From RGIG1681 sp045648025 (lineage in GTDB: Bacteria > Bacillota > Clostridia > Christensenellales > UBA1242), in assembly GCA_045648025.1 (NCBI GenBank), contig JAZRNH010000020.1, positions 1 through 18,183 of the forward strand: DNA of 18,183 nt, in the 5' to 3' direction. This document shows positions 15,127-18,183 of the stretch, in pieces (the stretch's first letter is position 1; each line of letters begins with the position of its first letter). The notes under the pieces are model-generated. The model ran no database searches. It was given only the letters and a program-made list of their open reading frames with translations, and was not told the DNA's origin. A program made the translations under genes and the position numbers.

Positions 15127-15155
15127 ATATTATTCGTTTAAAATCAAAAAAGCAA
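15127..15155 (-). promoter_or_regulatory. Possible pfkA promoter
   Basis: On the minus strand TTGCTT (15150-15155) and TAATAT (15127-15132) are 17 bp apart in the dnaE-pfkA gap. The match is modest; read-through from dnaE is equally possible, since I see no terminator there. Confidence 0.3.
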
Positions 15156-15170
15156 CTAAATAAACCCGCA

Positions 15171-18100
15171 TCACATTATCTTAATACAATTACTTCCAAT
15201 AACTTCTGATATTTCAGCAATAAACGAAGTTGTTGGATTTGCTTTCATTGGAAGCGGATAAAGTTTATTTAAATATTGAACAATAACAGGACTCTTTCCT
15301 TGATAACAAGAAATGATATCTTGAATTGTATCAACAAGTTCTTGATTTCCTAAATCAAACTTCAAATAAACAGTTGGAACCTTTTCTTCCGACTTTTTCT
15401 TATCACCAAACACTTGCGAATCAGCATCGGTTGAAACCGCTGAAGCAGTTGTTGGTTTTTGGTCTAAATAATCAATTTTTTCAACCAAAACAATAGGTTT
15501 ATCACCAACTCTTATTGACAACCTTCCATTAATTTTAACAATTCTGTCTGTTGTTAAATTTTCTGCTTCAACTTCATATATTTTATTAAATACCATGCAG
15601 CTAAATTCGCCATAAATATCTTCGATATTGATAATAGCCATTGGTTTATTACCCTGTTTTGTCATAATCTTTTTAACTTCGGTAATAACCCCACCACACT
15701 CAACAGTCATACCATCTTTGATATCACTAACAAAGTCACGGTTATTGTTAAATTCACTTTCTTCGTTTTCTGTGTCACCCTCTTGAATCATTGATGAATT
15801 AAAACTAAATTCCATTATTTGTGACATATAATCATCAAGTGGACTTCCTGAAATATAAATACCACAGATTTCTTTTTCTTTCTTAAGTTTTTCCATAGTA
15901 TCATATTCTTTTACATTTGGATAAGTGATAGTAATAGCATCATCTCCCGCCATAATATCACTAAACATTGAAAATTGACCTGCAAGTTTTGATTTTGCAT
16001 CTTTTGCAGCTTGTGCCATTGCAGTTTCATAAACAGCAATAAGTTGGCTTCTTGTCTTTCCAAAACAATCAAATGCACCCGAATAAATAAAACCTTCAAT
16101 AAGTCTTTTATTCAAACCAAATTCAACAGTTCTAGTTAAAAAGTTTTCAAGTGATTTATAAGGTCCATTCTTTGTTCTTTCATCTATAATTTGGTCACAA
16201 ATATTTCCACCAATACCTTTAATCGCAGAAAGTCCAAATCTAATATTTTCACCTTTAACAGAAAACAATGTTTTTGATTCATTAATATCTGGTGGAAGAA
16301 TTGAAATATTTTCACTCTTTGCATAAGCCAAATATTTTTTAAGGTCATCAGATTTATTAATTCTATTGTTTAAAGTTGCAGTCAAAAATTCTGGTCTGAA
16401 ATAATACTTCATATATGCTGTTTGATAAGTTACATATGAATATGCTGCAGCATGTGATTTATTGAAAGCATAAGAACCAAATTTTTCCATTTTATCCCAA
16501 AGAGCATTAGCAACATCAGCAGGAACACCATTTTTAACACAACCTTCAACAGCAGGTTTTCCTAAAATCGATGGACAACCATTAACAAAAACATCTCTTT
16601 CTTTTTGAAGATCTTTAAGTTTCTTCTTACCCATCATTTTTCTAACAGCATCCGCTCTTGCAAGAGTGTAACCAGCAAGAACCTGAACAATTTTCATAAC
16701 TTGCTCTTGATAAACAATAACACCATAAGTATAGTTTAAAACTGGCTCAAGTCTTGGGTCAACATAAGTTACATCTTCTGGATGGTGTTTATTGTGAACG
16801 AAATCAGGAATAGTATCCATTGGGCCTGGACGATAAAGCGAAACTCCCGCAACAATATCTTCAAGACAAGTTGGTTTGAGTTCCTTCATAAATTTTTGGA
16901 AACCGCCACTTTCAAGCTGAAATACTGCTGTGGTGTTGCCCGAAGCAATCATTTTAAATACATCTGGGTCATCATAGGTGTTTTTATCAAATGAAATATC
17001 AATTCCTCTATTTTCTTTAACATATTGGATTGCAAATTTAATATCGGATAAGTTTGAAAGACCCAAAAAGTCCATTTTAAGGTGTCCCAAATGTTCCATT
17101 TGACCACCGTTATATTGAGTTGTGATTTCCTCTCCTGACCTTGAAAGCGGAACAAAATCATCAAGTGCCTGTTTACCAATAATAACACCGCAAGGGTGAA
17201 CAGATGGCTGTCTTGGCATATCTTCAAGCTTGATAGCTATATCAACAACCTGCTTCAATTGTGGGTTGTTGTTATAAAGATCAACAAGTTCTTGAACAAC
17301 ATACTCATGTTCTCTTCCCGCATCTTTTGCTCCAGGTTTTGCCTTATAAAAACCAAAAACCTTTTTCAAAATATAAGGTCTGCCAACAGTGTTTGGAATA
17401 GCTTTTGTAATTTTATCAGTTTCAGAATATGGAACTCTCATTGCTCTTCCAACATCTTTGATAGCATTTTTTGCAGCCATCATACCAAGAGTAATAATTT
17501 TAATAACTCTTTCGCTTCCATATTTTTGTCTTACATATTCAATAACATCTTGTCTTCTGCAATCTTCAAAGTCAACATCGAAATCAGGTGCAGAAACACG
17601 GTCAGGGTTTAAAAATCTTTCAAAGAATAAACCAAATCTAAGTGGATCAAGTTGAGTAATTCCCATTAAATATGCAATAACTGAACCTGCACCAGAACCT
17701 CTTCCGGGACCAACCGAAATTCCCATATTTCTAGCAGCATTAATATAATCCCAAACAATCAAATAATACTCAATGAATCCCATTCTAGAAATAACACCAA
17801 GTTCATACTCAATTCTTTCAGTAAGTTCTTCAGTAACCACTGGATATTTTTCTTTAACACCCTGGTCAATGAGTTTTCTAATAAATGTCATTGGGTCATC
17901 GCCATTTTCAGGAATATATCTTGGAAACAAATAATGACCATACTCAAAATTATAGTTACACTTATCCATAATTTCGAGAGAGTTTAACACAGACTCTTCA
18001 TCAAAAATCTGTCTCATTTCTTCATAAGTTTTAAAATAAAACTCATCAGTGTCAAACTTCATTCTGTCTGGATCATCAACAGTCTTTTTCATATTGACAC

Positions 18101-18183
18101 ACATCAAAATATCTTGTGCAACAGAATCTTCTTTTTCAAGATAGTGCACATCGTTTGTGGCAACAGTTTTAACACCAATCTTT
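15171..18183 (-). CDS. dnaE: DNA polymerase III alpha subunit DnaE (5' end outside window)
   Basis: The frame is open to the right edge, giving about 1003 C-terminal residues; a full DnaE is roughly 1150-1200 aa, so only the first part of the PHP domain is missing. Its end is seen in KTVATNDVHYL. The polymerase core has GPGRGSGAGS, then PDFDVDFED with two catalytic aspartates (near visible residues 202-204), and LKMDFLGL with the third (near 370). SLYRPGPMD and YGVIVYQEQVM, and FGSYAFNKSHAAAYS of the fingers, follow. A helix-hairpin-helix (AIKGIGG) lies near 650, then an OB fold near 822-900 and the C-terminal domain. The protein is the replicative or lagging-strand polymerase; Clostridia usually also have PolC. 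It is upstream of pfkA in the same direction. Confidence 0.97.
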   Translation of the reverse strand, partial: KIGVKTVATNDVHYLEKEDSVAQDILMCVNMKKTVDDPDRMKFDTDEFYFKTYEEMRQIFDEESVLNSLEIMDKCNYNFEYGHYLFPRYIPENGDDPMTFIRKLIDQGVKEKYPVVTEELTERIEYELGVISRMGFIEYYLIVWDYINAARNMGISVGPGRGSGAGSVIAYLMGITQLDPLRFGLFFERFLNPDRVSAPDFDVDFEDCRRQDVIEYVRQKYGSERVIKIITLGMMAAKNAIKDVGRAMRVPYSETDKITKAIPNTVGRPYILKKVFGFYKAKPGAKDAGREHEYVVQELVDLYNNNPQLKQVVDIAIKLEDMPRQPSVHPCGVIIGKQALDDFVPLSRSGEEITTQYNGGQMEHLGHLKMDFLGLSNLSDIKFAIQYVKENRGIDISFDKNTYDDPDVFKMIASGNTTAVFQLESGGFQKFMKELKPTCLEDIVAGVSLYRPGPMDTIPDFVHNKHHPEDVTYVDPRLEPVLNYTYGVIVYQEQVMKIVQVLAGYTLARADAVRKMMGKKKLKDLQKERDVFVNGCPSILGKPAVEGCVKNGVPADVANALWDKMEKFGSYAFNKSHAAAYSYVTYQTAYMKYYFRPEFLTATLNNRINKSDDLKKYLAYAKSENISILPPDINESKTLFSVKGENIRFGLSAIKGIGGNICDQIIDERTKNGPYKSLENFLTRTVEFGLNKRLIEGFIYSGAFDCFGKTRSQLIAVYETAMAQAAKDAKSKLAGQFSMFSDIMAGDDAITITYPNVKEYDTMEKLKKEKEICGIYISGSPLDDYMSQIMEFSFNSSMIQEGDTENEESEFNNNRDFVSDIKDGMTVECGGVITEVKKIMTKQGNKPMAIINIEDIYGEFSCMVFNKIYEVEAENLTTDRIVKINGRLSIRVGDKPIVLVEKIDYLDQKPTTASAVSTDADSQVFGDKKKSEEKVPTVYLKFDLGNQELVDTIQDIISCYQGKSPVIVQYLNKLYPLPMKANPTTSFIAEISEVIGSNCIKIM

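Noticed and set aside
17196..17612. A plus-strand open frame antisense to dnaE
   Set aside because: It lies wholly inside the conserved polymerase core and is rich in residues expected from antisense AT-rich codons; no family resemblance.
1..18183. CRISPR arrays, insertion sequences, prophage genes, tRNA or rRNA genes
   Set aside because: No regularly spaced repeats, transposase or phage-like frames, attachment-site duplications or tRNA-like cloverleafs were seen on either strand by reading; a tRNAscan and Rfam search would confirm this.

Overview
The window is AT-rich bacterial chromosome with strong AGGAG-type ribosome binding sites and sigma-A-like promoters. It carries spo0A, a bifunctional adhE and a dnaE-pfkA pair. 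Together these point to an anaerobic, fermentative, low-GC Firmicute of the class Clostridia, probably an uncultured gut-type lineage. I cannot place it more precisely. spo0A suggests sporulation ancestry but does not prove sporulation.

Layout: every gene except one cassette lies on the minus strand, so transcription mostly runs right to left. From the right edge: dnaE (5' end outside the window) and pfkA; a strong terminator; a metallo-beta-lactamase-fold hydrolase and a COG2426-type membrane protein; then a bidirectional terminator shared with the plus-strand cassette. That cassette (9793-12406) encodes a NitT/TauT/NMT1-like ABC importer: lipoprotein, ATPase and permease. Divergent from it run two small membrane-protein genes, galE and valS. 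Then come a zinc-ribbon/coiled-coil protein, spo0A and adhE, each with its own promoter and terminator. Last is a coiled-coil protein that runs off the left edge.

Most of the content is housekeeping: replication, glycolysis, tRNA charging, UDP-galactose metabolism, fermentation and the sporulation master regulator. No stretch longer than 300 bases lacks a gene; the longest gaps are about 200 bp (4407-4606), 168 bp (13979-14146) and 153 bp (9640-9792), and their contents are described.

No unmistakable new system was found. The most interesting signal is upstream of spo0A: five Spo0A-box-like elements at exact 10-bp spacing, two of them matching the 0A box, which suggests dense autoregulation. 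Its product also has an atypical receiver domain. Secondary points are altered active-site residues in pfkA, a stable leader hairpin before an ABC importer of unknown substrate, and several lineage-specific proteins without a recognised function.
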